Origin: Omphiscola glabra
Lineage: Eukaryota; Mollusca; Gastropoda; Lymnaeidae
NCBI GenBank assembly: GCA_964017045.1
Contig: OZ024796.1
Location: 1,265,637-1,329,636, forward strand
Direction of reading: 5' to 3'
DNA length: 64,000 nt
The translations under genes and the position numbers were made by a program. Shown piece after piece: positions 23,514-37,400 of the stretch. The notes under the pieces are model-generated. The model was not told the origin of the DNA. It was given only the letters and a program-made list of their open reading frames with translations, and ran no database searches. Every line of letters begins with the position of its first letter. The stretch's first letter is position 1.

Positions 23514-25790
23514 CAGTGATTCTTTCAGCAATATCTCCGGGCGGGCACTGCCCCCCCCCCCCCCAAAAGCCGGAGCACAATGTGTACAACAATACAAATG
23601 TAACAAAAATACATTTTTAAATTAAAAATACGAAATTGTCATTTTAAGCACTTTTAAAAAGCATAGTAACTGGTGCCTTTAACCGATTATAATTAGTGGA
23701 ATCTATAAAATATCGCTGGGCTCGATATATTTGATGATCCGTATATTTCAGACTAATAAAGTTATATTATTCAGTTATAAATCGCACTGGCCGTTCCAGT
23801 CCTATTATTGGCAAATATCGCTTTGTTTAATTGATTTATTTTTTGCAACTTCACAAGTTTAAAGACTTGAATGACACTGTATAAAAATACAATTACAAAA
23901 CTATAACGCTCTACAATTTTAATAATAGTTAGTCACGTATTAAACATGTTTAATCTGTTTTCAAATTATTGTTCATCGTAAAAGCATGACTAAAAAAAAA
24001 AGATAGGTGTTAATTATAAATTTTTTTCTAATTTAGAATTTAAAGGACACATACAAACAGTACACGTTTCATAAATTATTTTTAAATCAAAAGTGTTTTT
24101 TTTCTTTAAATGTGCTACTTTTGTTACAAAATTTCCTGAATAACAAAAAATACTTAGCCTATATTTATTATTATTAACTTCCCAACTGCCTTACATTTTC
24201 TTTGTTTCATGTCAGAATAATAAACAAACTGCCCCATCTATTTGCCCTCATTTTTTTTTATTTTTCAAATTTTATTTTAGATGAGAATCCAGAAAAAAAG
24301 CTAAGAAAATTTTTTTGTGAACTAGCATTTTGATTATCATGCCAATGCCATTTTTTGGTATGTGTTAAAAAAAAATCTTATTCCTAAGTCGTCAATTTAA
24401 AATATTATGTGGATTTTATTAAAAATATTTTTAAGTATAGCGAAGAGGCAATTTAAGAAAAATATATACTAGTAGTTTGAAATTCCAAATACATTATTTG
24501 CATACGATTTCCCTTAGATAAAATCACACAATAATAAATATATTAATGTCTTTTGTAAACAACTCATGTGACGTCATGTCTTCTTAAAATAGTTTTGCCC
24601 TTCATTTACAATTTATAAAAATGACCAATTTTTAAAGCCCATAAAAATGTATAGACCTTTCTAATAAACCTGTTTTTTTTATGTTTGACTCCGGTAAAAT
24701 TAGTAAATATTTAGAAAAGGAGTCTAAGCTTTATAATTATAAGTGGGTATGTTTTTGCCAAATGCGTTCAGCATATAAAATAGTTTTTACAGTGCTTTTT
24801 AGTGATGGAACCCTTTTTAATTGATTTAAAAAAAATTCATTTCTTAATCAAGTAGCTATCCCTAAAAATAATGTAAATACAAAATTAAAGCCACATAGCT
24901 ATTTTTAGTTATATAATGATTTTTTTTTAAATTATTATTTTTTTGCATAATACAAGCAGGTCAAGTAATTTCTTTTTGCCAACACTGCATGGAAAGATGA
25001 TAATTAATAAAATATCCTCATCACATCTTTAAGCCCCTAAAATATCCGAGGGATTAATGAGCACACACGATGGCTCTAAGGTTAAGTGTCATGTACATTT
25101 TGTAACTAGCATATCTTCCGTTGCTCCAATTAAATGTAGAATGTTGCAAAACTAAATTCAGATATGTGATAAAATGCATTATTTTATTTTGAATTTATCA
25201 AAAATTTTCGGGGGACTATAATGATTTAAGGGGCGAGAATAATTTAGGGCAAAAGCGTACCCTCAAGGGTGACACAACTAGAGTGAATTTAGTATACGTC
25301 CCACTGCGGATTAAGATGTCTTTGGTCATTATTATGGCTAATTTTGGCACTTCTCACCCGAAAGTTTGAAATGCAACCTCAAAATTGTCTGAAAGAAACA
25401 ACAAATTCAAGTATGCGCCAAACTGCACCCCTGCATTTTGAGTTTGCCCGAATATCTTTAGCACCCTAAATTACGCACCCCTTCCCTCATCCTGATCAAT
25501 GGTACAGTATGGGGTTGATTATAAGCTTGTGCCTAATGATTACCCTGGGGCACGCCACAAACGGAGTGAATTCAGTTTATATATGATTCTGGGCTCCATA
25601 ATGCCTCCCACAAAAACTTAAAAATATCTTTCCCCGTTCAAAAAGTATAATAGAAACATCGAAATCACACCTATTGATTTTGAACTAATACCATCTAAGC
25701 CCATTTTTTGCCCCCCCCCCCCCGCTAGTCTGGCACCCCGGGACGTATGTCTCATTTGCCACACGTTAGCTACGCCCCTTCCCACTGCGG
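23514..25790 (+). repeat. Long AT-rich dispersed repeat, copy C
   Basis: Starts CAGTGATTCTTTCAGC and ends with TTAGCTACGCCCCTT, so both edges resemble hAT-type termini seen elsewhere in the window. Its sequence is matched in inverted orientation by copy D at 40938-44525, including AAATTTTCGGGGG, CACCCCTGCATTTTGAGTTT and GCCTCCCACAAAA. No intact protein-coding region. Confidence 0.7.
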
Positions 25791-26200
25791 AATTTAAGAT
25801 GTCTTTGGGGGGGGGGGGGGGATTTCTGAAAGAAATAATGCAAGTGACTGTGAACAAAGTTTTGTGACCGCCAGCTGTATTTTAAGGCACAGCATTTTAA
25901 ACTATTATACATCAATATCTAAAGAAACTGAGTCAGGAAAATTTCGCCCTAATGTTTTAAACTTGAATAATATTATTTTATTGACAACTATTAAAAGAAT
26001 GTATGCTGCTTAACTCCCTTAGATCGTGTGTGAAGACGATTAGCGTATTTTCCGGCGTGTAATAAGACGACTTTCTAACCCATGAAAATCTTTTCAACAG
26101 TCGGGGGTCGTCTTATAAGCTGGTGTGGGCTCATTGAACTCCCAGCACCAAGCAAAGGCTGGCAAGAATTAGATCCATACGATGACTGCCTTACAAATGT

Positions 26201-27012
26201 ATCACAAGATGTCATTGATGTACTTGTGATATCACAAGATGTCATTGATGTACTTGTGATATCACAAGATGTCATTGATGTACTTGTGATATCACAAGAT
26301 GTCATTGATGTACTTGTGATATCACAAGATGTCATTGATGTACTTGTGATATCACAAGATGTCATTGGTGTACTTGTGATATCACAAGATGTCATTGGTG
26401 TACTTGTGATATCACAAGATGTCATTGGTGTACTTGTGATATCACAAGATGTCATTGATGTACTTGTGATATCACAAGATGTCATTGATGTACTTGTGAT
26501 ATCACAATGTCATTGATGTACTTGTGATATCACAGGATGTCATTGATGTACTTGTGATATCACAGGATGTCATTGATGTACTTGTGATATCACAGGATGT
26601 CATTGATGTACTTGTGATATCACAAGATGTCATTGATGTACTTGTGATATCACAAGATGTCATTGATGTACTTGTGATATCACAAGATGTCATTGTTGTA
26701 CTTGTGATATCACAAGATATCATTGATGTACTTGTGATATCACAAAATGTCATTGATGTACTTGTGATATCACAAGATGTCATTGTTGTACTTGTGATAT
26801 CACAAGATGTCATTGATGTACTTGTGATATCACAAGATGTCATTGATTTACTTGTGATATCACAGGATGTCATTGATGTACTTGTGATATCACAGGATGT
26901 CATTGATGTACTTGTGATATCACAAGATGTCATTGATGTACTTGTGATATCACAAGATGTCATTGATGTACTTATGATATCACAAGATGTCATTGATGTA
27001 CTTATGATATCA
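26201..27012. repeat. 30-bp satellite with a palindrome in every unit, about 27 copies
   Basis: The unit is GATGTCATTGATGTACTTGTGATATCACAA. It includes the 16-bp perfect palindrome CTTGTGATATCACAAG, retained in most copies. Copies differ by single changes (GGTG, GTTG, CAGG variants). The length is a multiple of three and contains no stop in several frames, giving open frames on both strands (SQDVIDVLVI and MTSCDITSTS). These are not convincing genes. Confidence 0.95.
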
Positions 27013-27180
27013 AATGACGAACAGGAGGATTTTGAAGGCTTTTAATTATAAAAGGAAACTGTCACGCCAGCAGCTTGGATTTATGATGGGCTTGCTGACT
27101 CGCCAGAGACTTGCCCGGCACCTGCTCTCTCTTTATTGTTTGTTATCTTCCTCCTATCATCATCAGTTCCAGTTTCGTTG

Positions 27181-27324
27181 ACATGTGTGAGTGGAGGTCA
27201 CTGCTTACCTGCTGATCATGTGTGAGTGGAGGTCACTGCTTACCTTCTGATCATGTGTCAGTGGAGGTCACTGCTTACCTTCTGATCATGTGTCAGTGGA
27301 GGCCACTGCTTACCTACCGATCAT
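27181..27324. repeat. 35-bp minisatellite, about 4 copies
   Basis: The unit is CATGTGTGAGTGGAGGTCAC followed by TGCTTACCTTCTGAT, with GCT/TCT variants. Confidence 0.88.
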
Positions 27325-28604
27325 TTAATATTTCTTGCAAGATATCTCTACGTTTTTTAAAACAATTTTTTTAAAAATCGATTGCAGTCCAAAATTCATT
27401 TAATTTAAGATGAAATGCATTATAGATAACTCGTCAGTCGGTAGGAGTTTTAACCAAATAATAGGTTTACTTTTATAAAAATTTTAAAAATAAAAAAGTT
27501 ACCTTTTTTGGTGATCCTCAGTTGAGCATTAACTTTGATAATGTAAGTAAATTTACAATGTTTTAAAAGCACTTTGATTTTTATTCTTATTAGTACATTT
27601 TTGGAAAAAGCGTGATTTTAAAAGAAATTTTTAAATATTTTTTTTTTTATTTTTTAAAAAAAATTGTTTACTAATTTAGCGCGTATGCGGCCACCTATGA
27701 TTACATAAACGCTTTTATTTGCTTTACAAACTCCAACCCTAGTGTCTTAAACATAATTATTTTTATTATGAAAGACCTGATTAATTACTCATTACGGACC
27801 ATAAAGTGAAACATAAAATAGAGGTCAAAATAAAAAAAGAATGTTTTAGCAAGTCATTATGTTGTTTTTTATCAAAGTCAGAGTAACACATTCTTGGTAT
27901 ATGCAAGTAAAATTTCCATTTTCAAAGTAAAATTTAAAAGAAATCGTTTTAATTTAAATATCACAGAGTTTTTCAAAACATTTCCTCTACAAAAAGTTAT
28001 ATATATATATATCATAATATATGAAAAATGAACGAAACCATTAGGTTCAAAATTATTCTATTTGTTTAAAGCTGGGATATTAACAAAAAACAAATATTGC
28101 TTGTTAAATGATATCATTGAATTTTTATTTGTCCCTAAAAATAACTGGACCATGGTATTTTTATGCTATATTTTGTTCCAGTATAAAATCTTAGTAAATG
28201 GTATTTTCCAATTTGCTTTAAGTATACTTGCCAAAAATGTTTGTTGTAAAACATCATAAAGAAATATCACATGTACAATGATTTCACTAATTTTGAAAAA
28301 AAAATAAAAATAAATAAAAAGCAACTTAGCCTTTTTAAAAGTATATTTATTGATATTATGTTGTTCTGTTAGTTGGTTCGATTTTATGAAAAAAATCAAT
28401 TTACACAATATTTACATTAAAAGTATATTTGTGTTGATATTGTGTGCTCATTTAGTTCAGTCTGTCAATCCAGCAAGGGGAGAATATTGCAGATCTATTT
28501 TAGCAGGTTACTATTATTTACATTCTCCCCTTAGGTATGTAACACAAAATTATGACATTTTTTATCCACCAAAAATTATAAGTGATAATTTAAAAAAATA
28601 CTGC
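27325..28604. other. AT-rich non-coding DNA
   Basis: No splice-bounded exon was seen. The frames at 28062-28259 and 28166-28408 are AT-driven and featureless. Confidence 0.5.
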
Positions 28605-30757
28605 CATTTGTTGACTTCAATGTTCGCTTCCTTCATGCTCTTTTTGCAAACGTTCATATATCTCAGGCGAGGCCGTCCAATAAGTCTTGTCCCTTCTGCC
28701 AACTCTCCATACAACAGCATCTTTGGAATACGGCCTTCCTCCATTCTCCTTACATGGCCTAACCAGCGAAGGCGCTTCTTGCTAAGAGCGGATAATATGC
28801 TACACATTTTGGAACGTTCCAAGACCTCTGTGTTAGTCACCTTGTCCTGCCATCGGATGCGTAGAATGCGACGCAGACATCTTTGATGGAAGCTGTTGAG
28901 TTTCCGCTCGAGACTGGTATACGTGGTCCACACTTCACTGCCATATAGGAGCGTACTAAGCACGCATGCCTGATAGACACTTAGCTTTGTTTTTTTCAGT
29001 TAGATTGAGATTATTCCACACCCGCTTATTCAGTTTAGCCATAGTTGCTGCTGCTTTTGCGATCCTGATGTTTATCTCTTCATCGATGGAGAGAGAACTA
29101 TAAATATTGGATCCAAGGTATGTGAAATGCTCAACAACCGAATCGACAGATTATGGCCCTCAATAGTTATAATTGGAGGGGACGGCGCTTCTTGCATCAT
29201 GACATGAGTTTTCCGTAGATTAATTAACAATCCAAACTCTTTACAAACGTGTGATAGACGATTAACTAGCCGATGAAGACCTTCTTCTGTGTGAGATGTT
29301 AATGCGGCATCGTCAGCGAACAGTAGTTCACGAATTAGTACCCTTTTTACTTTGGTCTTTGCACGAAGGCGAGCGATATTGAACAGCCTACCATCAGATC
29401 TGGTATGTATGTACACTCCATCTTCACAGTCCTTGAAAGCAAATTGAAGAAGCACCGAGAAGAAAATGGAGAAGAGAGTTGATGCCAGTACACAACCCTG
29501 TTTTACTCCGCTGCTGACTGGGAATGCCTCAGAGACAGCGCCATTGAATGTGACTGTGCTGTGCATGTTTTTGTGAAATGATTGTATGATTGTGAGCAGT
29601 CGTGGGGGACAACCTATTCTTTGTAAGATACTGAACAGGCCATTCCGACTTACCAAGTCCAATGCCTTTGTCAGATCAATGAAAGCGATATAAAGAGGCA
29701 TATGCTGTTCACGACACTTCTCCTGCATTTGGCGTAACGAGAATATCATGTCTATAGTTGAGCGCCCACTCCGGAAGCCACACTGGGACTCTGGATAGAT
29801 ACGGTTAGCCAGACTCTGCAATCGTTTTAAGGCGACACGGGCAAAGGTCTTTCCAACTAAACCAAGGAGAGAAATTCCTCGGTAGTTATTACAATCACTT
29901 CAGTCCCCTTTATTTTTGTACAATGTTACAATGTTAGCGTCTCTCATGTCCTGGGGAATGTGACCCTTTTCCCAAAACAGACATAGGAGCTCATGTAAGG
30001 GCTGAATTAGTATTGTTTTTCCATTTTTGAGGACTTCCGCGGGAATGCCGTCAATCCCTGGTGCCTTCCCAACAGCAAGGTAATCTATTGCTTTTTCGAG
30101 CTCCTGCATTGTTGGCTCTTCATCTAGTTCTTCCATTATTGTCAAGGCTGGAATGTTATTCAGAGCGGTCTCAGTGACTACATTCACTGTTGCGTATAGC
30201 TCAAGATAATGTTCAACCCAACGCTGGAGTTGTTCGTTTGGGTTCTGAATAATTTGACCAGTCTTGGACTTGATCGGTGCTATTTTTGAAGTGTGTGGAC
30301 CTAATGCCCTCTTGATGCCCTCGTACATGTTTCTTGCATCCCTGTTGTCAGAAGCTGATTGGATGCAGTTGCAAATTTCCAGCCAGTAAGTGTTGGCACA
30401 ATGACGGGAAGTCTGCTGGGATATTTTTTTTGCATTTCGGAGAGCATGTAGTGTACGAGCACAAGGTGCATCCCTATAGGCAAGTAGGGCTCCTTTCTTC
30501 ATCTCGGTTACGGGTTCCATCACATTCCAATGCGCCTCGTACCAGTCATTATTTTTATGCTCCATTTTATCGTAGGCGGACATGGCTGAATCGTACATAG
30601 CATCTCGTAAATGAGTCCACTTAGAGTCAATAGTGCTATCGGGTGACCCTTTAGCAAGGGTATCCTGCAACACTTTTGAGAATTGCTGAATTTTTTCTGG
30701 ATTGTTTGAGCAGTGGATGTTAATTCGTGGACGACACTTATTTTTAGCACTATGCAA
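28605..30757 (-). pseudogene. LINE reverse transcriptase relic, truncated at both ends
   Basis: The minus-strand frame from 30757 contains the pre-RT region (WLEICNCIQSASDNRD, VEHYLELYA) and the motifs VGKAPGIDGIPAEVLKNG and ANIVTLYKNKGD. A single TGA at about 29900 interrupts, and the same frame continues with DCNNYRGISLLGLVGK, SQCGFRSGRSTIDMIF, IAFIDLTKALDLV, SGVKQGCVLASTLF and LLFADDAALTSHTEEG. A frameshift near 29140 leads to the C-terminal block (28963-28605) with LLYGSEVWTTY, FHQRCLRRILRIRWQD and RRLRWLGHVRRM-like sequence. The endonuclease is missing (5' truncation near 30760), and the end stops inside the coding region. In motif A, KALD replaces the usual KAFD. It is a different family from the 10-kb element. 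Confidence 0.85.
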
Positions 30758-31195
30758 TTTTTTTTTTTAATTAAAAGAATATAAATTTTAATTTAGCTCC
30801 ATTTTTATAATTAAATAATCAAGTTTTAAAAATGCCCAGACAATAAACTTTCATGTTTATAGCCAAAATAAAAGCATCATATTACTAAAATATTTAAAAA
30901 ATAAATTAATATGTAAATATAACATTAATTGTTAGTTTGAGGTATTTTACAAAAAATAGTCAACATTGGAAATATTGATGTAGTCTTACAATATAATGAA
31001 TGTAAATAAAATATAAATTCTCTTACAAAATATAATACTATTAGTAAAAATCAAAACTTTTGACTTTTATCCATTAAATTTCAAAATCCTTTTACAGAAC
31101 TTTGAAGAAGTCTTATTTCCGCAAATTATTCAAATTTTTATTTAAGCTCATCTTCAGCATCAGTTCATCAATAACTCCATTTTCTTTTTAAAATA

Positions 31196-31201
31196 TTTAT
31201 T
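31196..31201 (-). terminator. Poly(A) signal of the EF-hand gene
   Basis: AATAAA on the minus strand, 56 nt past the stop codon at 31257, in an AT-rich 3' UTR. Confidence 0.5.
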
Positions 31202-31256
31202 TAAAAAAAATGTTCACATTCACTCAAAAATTATATTAAATCTAATTCAATTCAAG

Positions 31257-31420
31257 TCAATTCTGTTTTCCCAATAATGACAAAAACTGATGAATGTCGA
31301 CATTTCCTTTCTTCTTGGACTGTTCAAGAGCTATAGCTATGACATTGTCAGGGATTTCAAGTCTGTATGCCTCATTATACAGCTTGGTCCACTCTGCAAC
31401 ATCCTTGTATGGAAGATTTC
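31257..31420 (-). CDS. EF-hand gene, terminal exon
   Basis: The acceptor TTTTTGTACAG precedes 31420. Two nucleotides complete a split Gly codon, then 53 codons (NLPYKDVAEWTKLY to SLLGKQN) run to TGA. Confidence 0.8.
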
Positions 31421-34400
31421 CTGTACAAAAATAAATATTGGCTAAATTTTTCTGCAAAGGGTCTGTAAGTTTTATATTAGCCCTAATCTTTACACGCTAT
31501 GAAATTGAATGATGAATAGTTAGAAACATTGAGAAAAAAAAATTGAGCCTGACTCGAGTCTAGAATAAATTTATATTTAATGAAATGAATTCCTTTGAAT
31601 ATTAATTGTCAGCTTGTTTGAATATTTTTAATTGTCAGCTTGTTTGAATATTTTTAATTGTCAGCTTGTTTGAATATTTTTAGTTGTCAGCTTGTTTGAA
31701 TATTTTTAGTTGTCAGCTTGTTTGAATATTTTTAGTTGTCAGCTTGTTTGAATATTTTTAGTTGTCAGCTTGTTTGAATATTTTTAGTTGTCAGCTTGTT
31801 TGAATATTTTTAGTTGTCAGCTTGTTTGAATATTTTTAGTTGTCAGCTTGTTTGAATATTTTTAGTTGTCAGCTTGTTTGAATATTTTTAGTTGTCAGCT
31901 TGTTTGAATATTTTTAGTTGTCAGCTTGTTTGAATATTTTTAGTTGTCAGCTTGTTTGAATATTTTTAGTTGTCAGCTTGTTTGAATATTTTTAGTTGTC
32001 AGCTTGTTTGAATATTTTTAGTTGTCAGCATGTTTGAATATTTTTAGTTGTCAGCTTGTTTGAATATTTTTAGTTGTCAGCTTGTTTGAATATTTTTAGT
32101 TGTCAGCTTGTTTGAATATTTTTAGTTGTCAGCTTGTTTGAATATTTTTAGTTGTCAGCTTGTTTGAATATTTTTAGTTGTCAGCTTGTTTGAATATTTT
32201 TAGTTGTCAGCTTGTTTGAATATTTTTAGTTGTCAGCTTGTTTGAATATTTTTAGTTGTCAGCTTGTTTGAATATTTTTAGTTGTCAGCTTGTTTGAATA
32301 TTTTTAGTTGTCAGCTTGTTTGAATATTTTTAGTTGTCAGCTTGTTTGAATATTTTTAGTTGTCAGCTTGTTTGAATATTTTTAGTTGTCAGCTTGTTTG
32401 AATATTTTTAGTTGTCAGCTTGTTTGAATATTTTTAGTTGTCAGCTTGTTTGAATATTTTTAGTTGTCAGCTTGTTTGAATATTTTTAGTTGTCAGCTTG
32501 TTTGAATATTTTTAGTTGTCAGCTTGTTTGAATATTTTTAGTTGTCAGCTTGTTTGAATATTTTTAGTTGTCAGCTTGTTTGAATATTTTTAGTTGTCAG
32601 CTTGTTTGAATATTTTTAGTTGTCAGCTTGTTTGAATATTTTTAGTTGTCAGCTTGTTTGAATATTTTTAGTTGTCAGCTTGTTTGAATATTTTTAGTTG
32701 TCAACTTGTTTGAATATTTTTAGTTGTCAGCTTGTTTGAATATTTTTAGTTGTCAGCTTGTGGACACCATAGAAACATGCAAGATGTTCAGCAATACTAG
32801 TTAACAAAACATCTTTACTGACCTTCAAATTTTGTATCTTGTTTGTAAAGGGCTTCAGCAAACTGCATAAAATGTTTGAACCATGGGAACTCTTCTTGTT
32901 TATGGGGAAATCTGGATTTCATTCCCTGTAAAGTAAAATTTATTGCATTATTGATGTGTTTCTATGAAATATTGGGAATATAAAGATATTATTTGCTTAA
33001 TGAAGCTTAAGTATCAATTATGTAGCACTGTGGTGGACTTGATTTTGATACATAAGGAGCAACCAAAGCAACTTGATGTGCATTGTCATGGTCAGATTAC
33101 GTCATGTTGTTCTGGGTCTGTTTGTGAGCCATAATAAATGTTTCCTTTAGCTTTTCCCTTTTAATCTCATGAATGTTCTTTGCGACGTATGACCGCGTTC
33201 TCAGCCACGTATGATCGTGGCAGGGTGTCGGTAAAAAAAATCACAAGGAAAAAGGGTGTGTAAAAAGAGAGTAGCATTGAGTGTGTGAAAAAGATTGCTG
33301 TGGATGTAGTAGAGACAGTGATCATTGCTGTGGATGTAGTAGTGACAGTGACCATTGCTTTGGATGTAGTAGAGACAGTGACCATGCTGTGGATGTAGTA
33401 GAGACAGTTATCATTGCTGTGGATGTACTAGAGACAGTGATCATTGCTGTGGATGTAGTAGAGACAGTGACCATTGCTGTGTATGTACTAGAGACAGTGA
33501 CCATGCTGTGGATGTAGAAGAGACAGTGACCATTGCTGTGGATGTAGTAGAGACAGTGATCATTGCTGTGGATGTACTAGAGACAGTGATCATTGCTGTG
33601 GATGTACTAGAGACAGTGACCATTGCTGTGGATGTAGTAGAGACAGTGATCATTGCTGTGGATGTACTAGAGACAGTGATCATTGCTGTGGATGTACTAG
33701 AGACAGTGACCATTGCTGTGGATGTAGTAGAGACAGTGATCATTGCTGTGGATGTAGTAGAGACAGTGATCATTGCTGTGGATGTAGTAGAGACAGTGGT
33801 GGATGTAGGAGTAGGAGTGAGCTTTAGCTCTGCAGAAGCTGGAAGGAAAGGAGTTTTTGACTCTGAAATAGTTCTGTGGCTATAAAGCAGGGTACCTAAC
33901 CTCTAGACGATGTACTATTCGCCCCGTGCATTAGATGGACTCACCAATTTAGTAGAAAAATTCTGATATGACTAATAAAATGTCACTTTTTCATTAACAT
34001 ACGCACTCTTATTTAAATGTATGACAACTTGACAAAATAGCAGAAAGTCTATGTCATGATATTTCTTTATTCGGATAAAAACACATGAAAACTTTTACTT
34101 GTAATAATAATTATATTACGGTATATATTTAAAAAAAAAATACACACCTCATAATTTCTTTCTAGATCTTTTAATTCTAAATCCATTCTTGAAATAATTT
34201 CTCTATTTGGATCTGGCACCTCTTCTTTATGCGGTGATAATGGAGGCTGAAAAAAGATTTAGGATAAAATAAAGTAGTTTTCCCCAAGATTTGAACAATA
34301 TCACTAGTTCCTACAGGTATGCCAAATTTAAAACAAAATGGTAGTTAGTTGTCATATCTGGCCATCAATGAAGTCATTTTTTAAAGACAACTTGTTAAAT

Positions 34401-37400
34401 CTTCTCTTACGTCTCTTTTCCACATCGGTGTTGGTGTATATCCCATGAAGTCCTGCGATTCTTTAGACGAACTTGGTGCAGTGGATAATGAAGATTTCCC
34501 CACCATTTTTTTCTTTGTATTTGAGGGAGACTTGGGTTTTACGGGTTGAATTCTCTCAAGCAACTGGATAAATGTAATCCAGCTGGAATGAGAAAAATCA
34601 ATAAATTTCTCATCAAATCTCCACTTAAATGTCTTTAAAAATATATGGATCTTAAAAGTGACAAAAATACAGTAGCAGATATTTTGTATTTATTATAATA
34701 AGTATAAACACTAAACATATTATGTGATATTCAAAAATTTAATATTGAAATTAACATTTTATTTTTAATTCCAGCTTGTCATAAGGCAATGGTTCTCAAA
34801 CTATTTCATCTTTAAAGATTCCCCAACTCCTTCATACACCATTCAGACTTAAAGGGAAGAAGAAAAACAAAAATAAATCACAAATCATATAAAACATCCA
34901 CATCAGCACCCATTTTGGACTAATTATAATCAGCACCCATTTTGGACTAATTATAATCAGCACCCATTTTGGACTAATTATAATCAGCACCCATTTTGGA
35001 CTAATTATAATCAGGACCCGTTTTGAACTAATTATATTATCGGTGTTGTCTTATTTCAAATTACCCATTACTTTTTAGGTACCCCAAGCCCTCTCCCAAC
35101 TATCTGTTTGAAAAATTTGTATCCCTTTCGATCCAACTTGTTTACATTGTTTCAAATTAGGAATTAAAACATGTTATGAAAACTGAGGTATACGGTGATG
35201 TTTGATTGCAAGTCAGGGCTTTTACGTGGTTCAATTACAGATAATCAGTGGCATAGCTAGGGTCAGCAGCATAGTTGGGGTCAGCGGCGTAGCTAGTGTC
35301 AATGGCCTAGAAATGAGTGCATCAATATACAGGAAAAAAAGTGCTACTCTCTGCACCCTTGCTTTCCAACTCCACTGAAGAGAAAACTCACTTGTAAAGA
35401 TCCTTTCTATTAATATCTTCACATTTATGCAGTAATCTGGTGAGTAAAGATTCCTGAATGGGTATTCTTTCTTGAAAACAGATATTCTTGATCTGAAAAT
35501 TAAAACAACCCGCTGTCTGTGTTAAGGTCAAGGATTGGCCATGTATTATTACCTTAAAAATGGATTTAAATCTTATTACCTTAAATCAAATTTAAGCGTG
35601 TCATTTAAAAATAAAAAATGCAAATAAATATAAATGGAAAAAAAAAAAGCCATAAATGGCGAGTAATAAAATTGGAATTCTTTTTCCAATAGTTCAACAA
35701 GAGAAAATTAAAAAAAAAGCCAAATAAATCAATGCTCTGCCTCGTATGAAACTTGCAAAAATGATGTGTAAGTGTAAAACTTAAAATTTGAGATCAGATG
35801 AAATAAAAGTCAATGGTCATCTAGTTGTAAAATAATGTTGCTATGGTCTTAAGGGTAACATGCCTGATCAGGAGAAAGCAATCCTCTCCTTTTTCTGTCC
35901 GCAGCTTGAAATGATGAGATTAATCTATTGAAATCTATGACAAAGTCATCAACGTTTAGCTGCTCTTCAACCATACGAAGTAACTTGACCTCACCTCCAT
36001 CACTAAAATAAGGACTGCCTGGTCGATGTCTTTTTGCGGAGAGACAGATCATTATTAAGTAAAATTGATTTCTAAAGTAAGATTTATTTTTTACATTTAA
36101 AAAAAAGAAAAGATTTACTGAACTATTTTTGTTGTTTTTTTTTATGAGCAGCGGCCATTACTAAATGTGGAAACAAATGTTTACAAAATTAATTTTTAAT
36201 TCTTCAGTAAAAAAATTATTATCTCTATACTGTATTCGATTTAAAGAATAATATACACATAAATGACAACATTAAAAATAATAATATTGAAAAAAACCAA
36301 CAACAGATATTTATATTTTAAAGAATCTTTAAATTTACCTCTTTTAACACCTGAAGCTATCTTTCACCTATGTGATTGTTTTGAAAATTCAATCTTTTTT
36401 AATCACCTCCTTAGTAATCCCCCTTGAAGCACATAGGATTCAGTTCTGGTGGTTTATTCAGTATTAATTAGCCATAAATGTGTGGCCAATTAAAACAGAA
36501 ATAGAATATATGTCAGGAGAACAAACCTGATTGGCGAATGTATTCCAGGCTGCCTGAGTCCACCGTTGGGCTGTGCTGTAGAAGAATGCTGACTTGGAGG
36601 TCTTCTAAAAAAGAACATTAGAAATTATGAACATATTTTCAAATATGTGGTGTCAATTTGTTTAAATTTTTTTTGTGGTTCACTTTCTTTTGAGATGTAC
36701 CAGATAATTATCATCCTTATTGAGTGGCTTTTTTGGCATGTGGCCTTCAGTACGAGGCAGTACGAGGCCATGCTAAAATAAAAATAGCAGGTCTCCGATG
36801 AAACACACCATTTTGAGAGGAACTCCTTATTTCATCCTCAGTAGTATAAGTGGGACTGATAGCTAGTGGAAGGAGATAGATTGTCGTGTGTTTCACATTA
36901 ACCTATAATAAAATGCTTCAAGTCCTAATTTTGTTATTGTTTTAGGTGAACTTTGACCTACATTTTGTCTCTATATTTTAAAGCAGCTCCAACAAAAGAC
37001 AGAAATTTTTCATAGTTGACATCTCGCTGGTTTCGGTGGTCAGATACAAACATGGCCGCCACTATTTGAAGGAGGTCAGATGGAAATTTAAACTGTAAAA
37101 AAAAATACATTGTTAACAATGAGCTACCAATGTTAACTTGAATGAAACTAAGATATCACATCATACTCTCAATGCTCTGTTAACCTAAATACTACAGCAT
37201 AGATTACCATACTCTCAAAACTATAGGCCTATTTGTTAACCGTATTACTTCACAATGAACTATCAATACATAGTTCATGCAAATTAACAGTTCATTAAAT
37301 AAATGGCTCACATTCATCCGAGATAATATATTATACAGATCCTGGTACTGGCAAAACCCCGAAAGATGTTTGTCCACAGTGTTGGATATGTTGATGTAGA

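Noticed and set aside
26075..27045. Repeat proteins SQDVIDVLVI (plus) and MTSCDITSTS (minus)
   Set aside because: Both strands are open only because the 30-bp unit lacks stops; no signal peptide, exon border or flanking domain.
31604..32762. CRISPR-like array of 26-bp repeats
   Set aside because: Units are contiguous with no unique spacers, and the sequence is eukaryotic; it is an ordinary tandem satellite.
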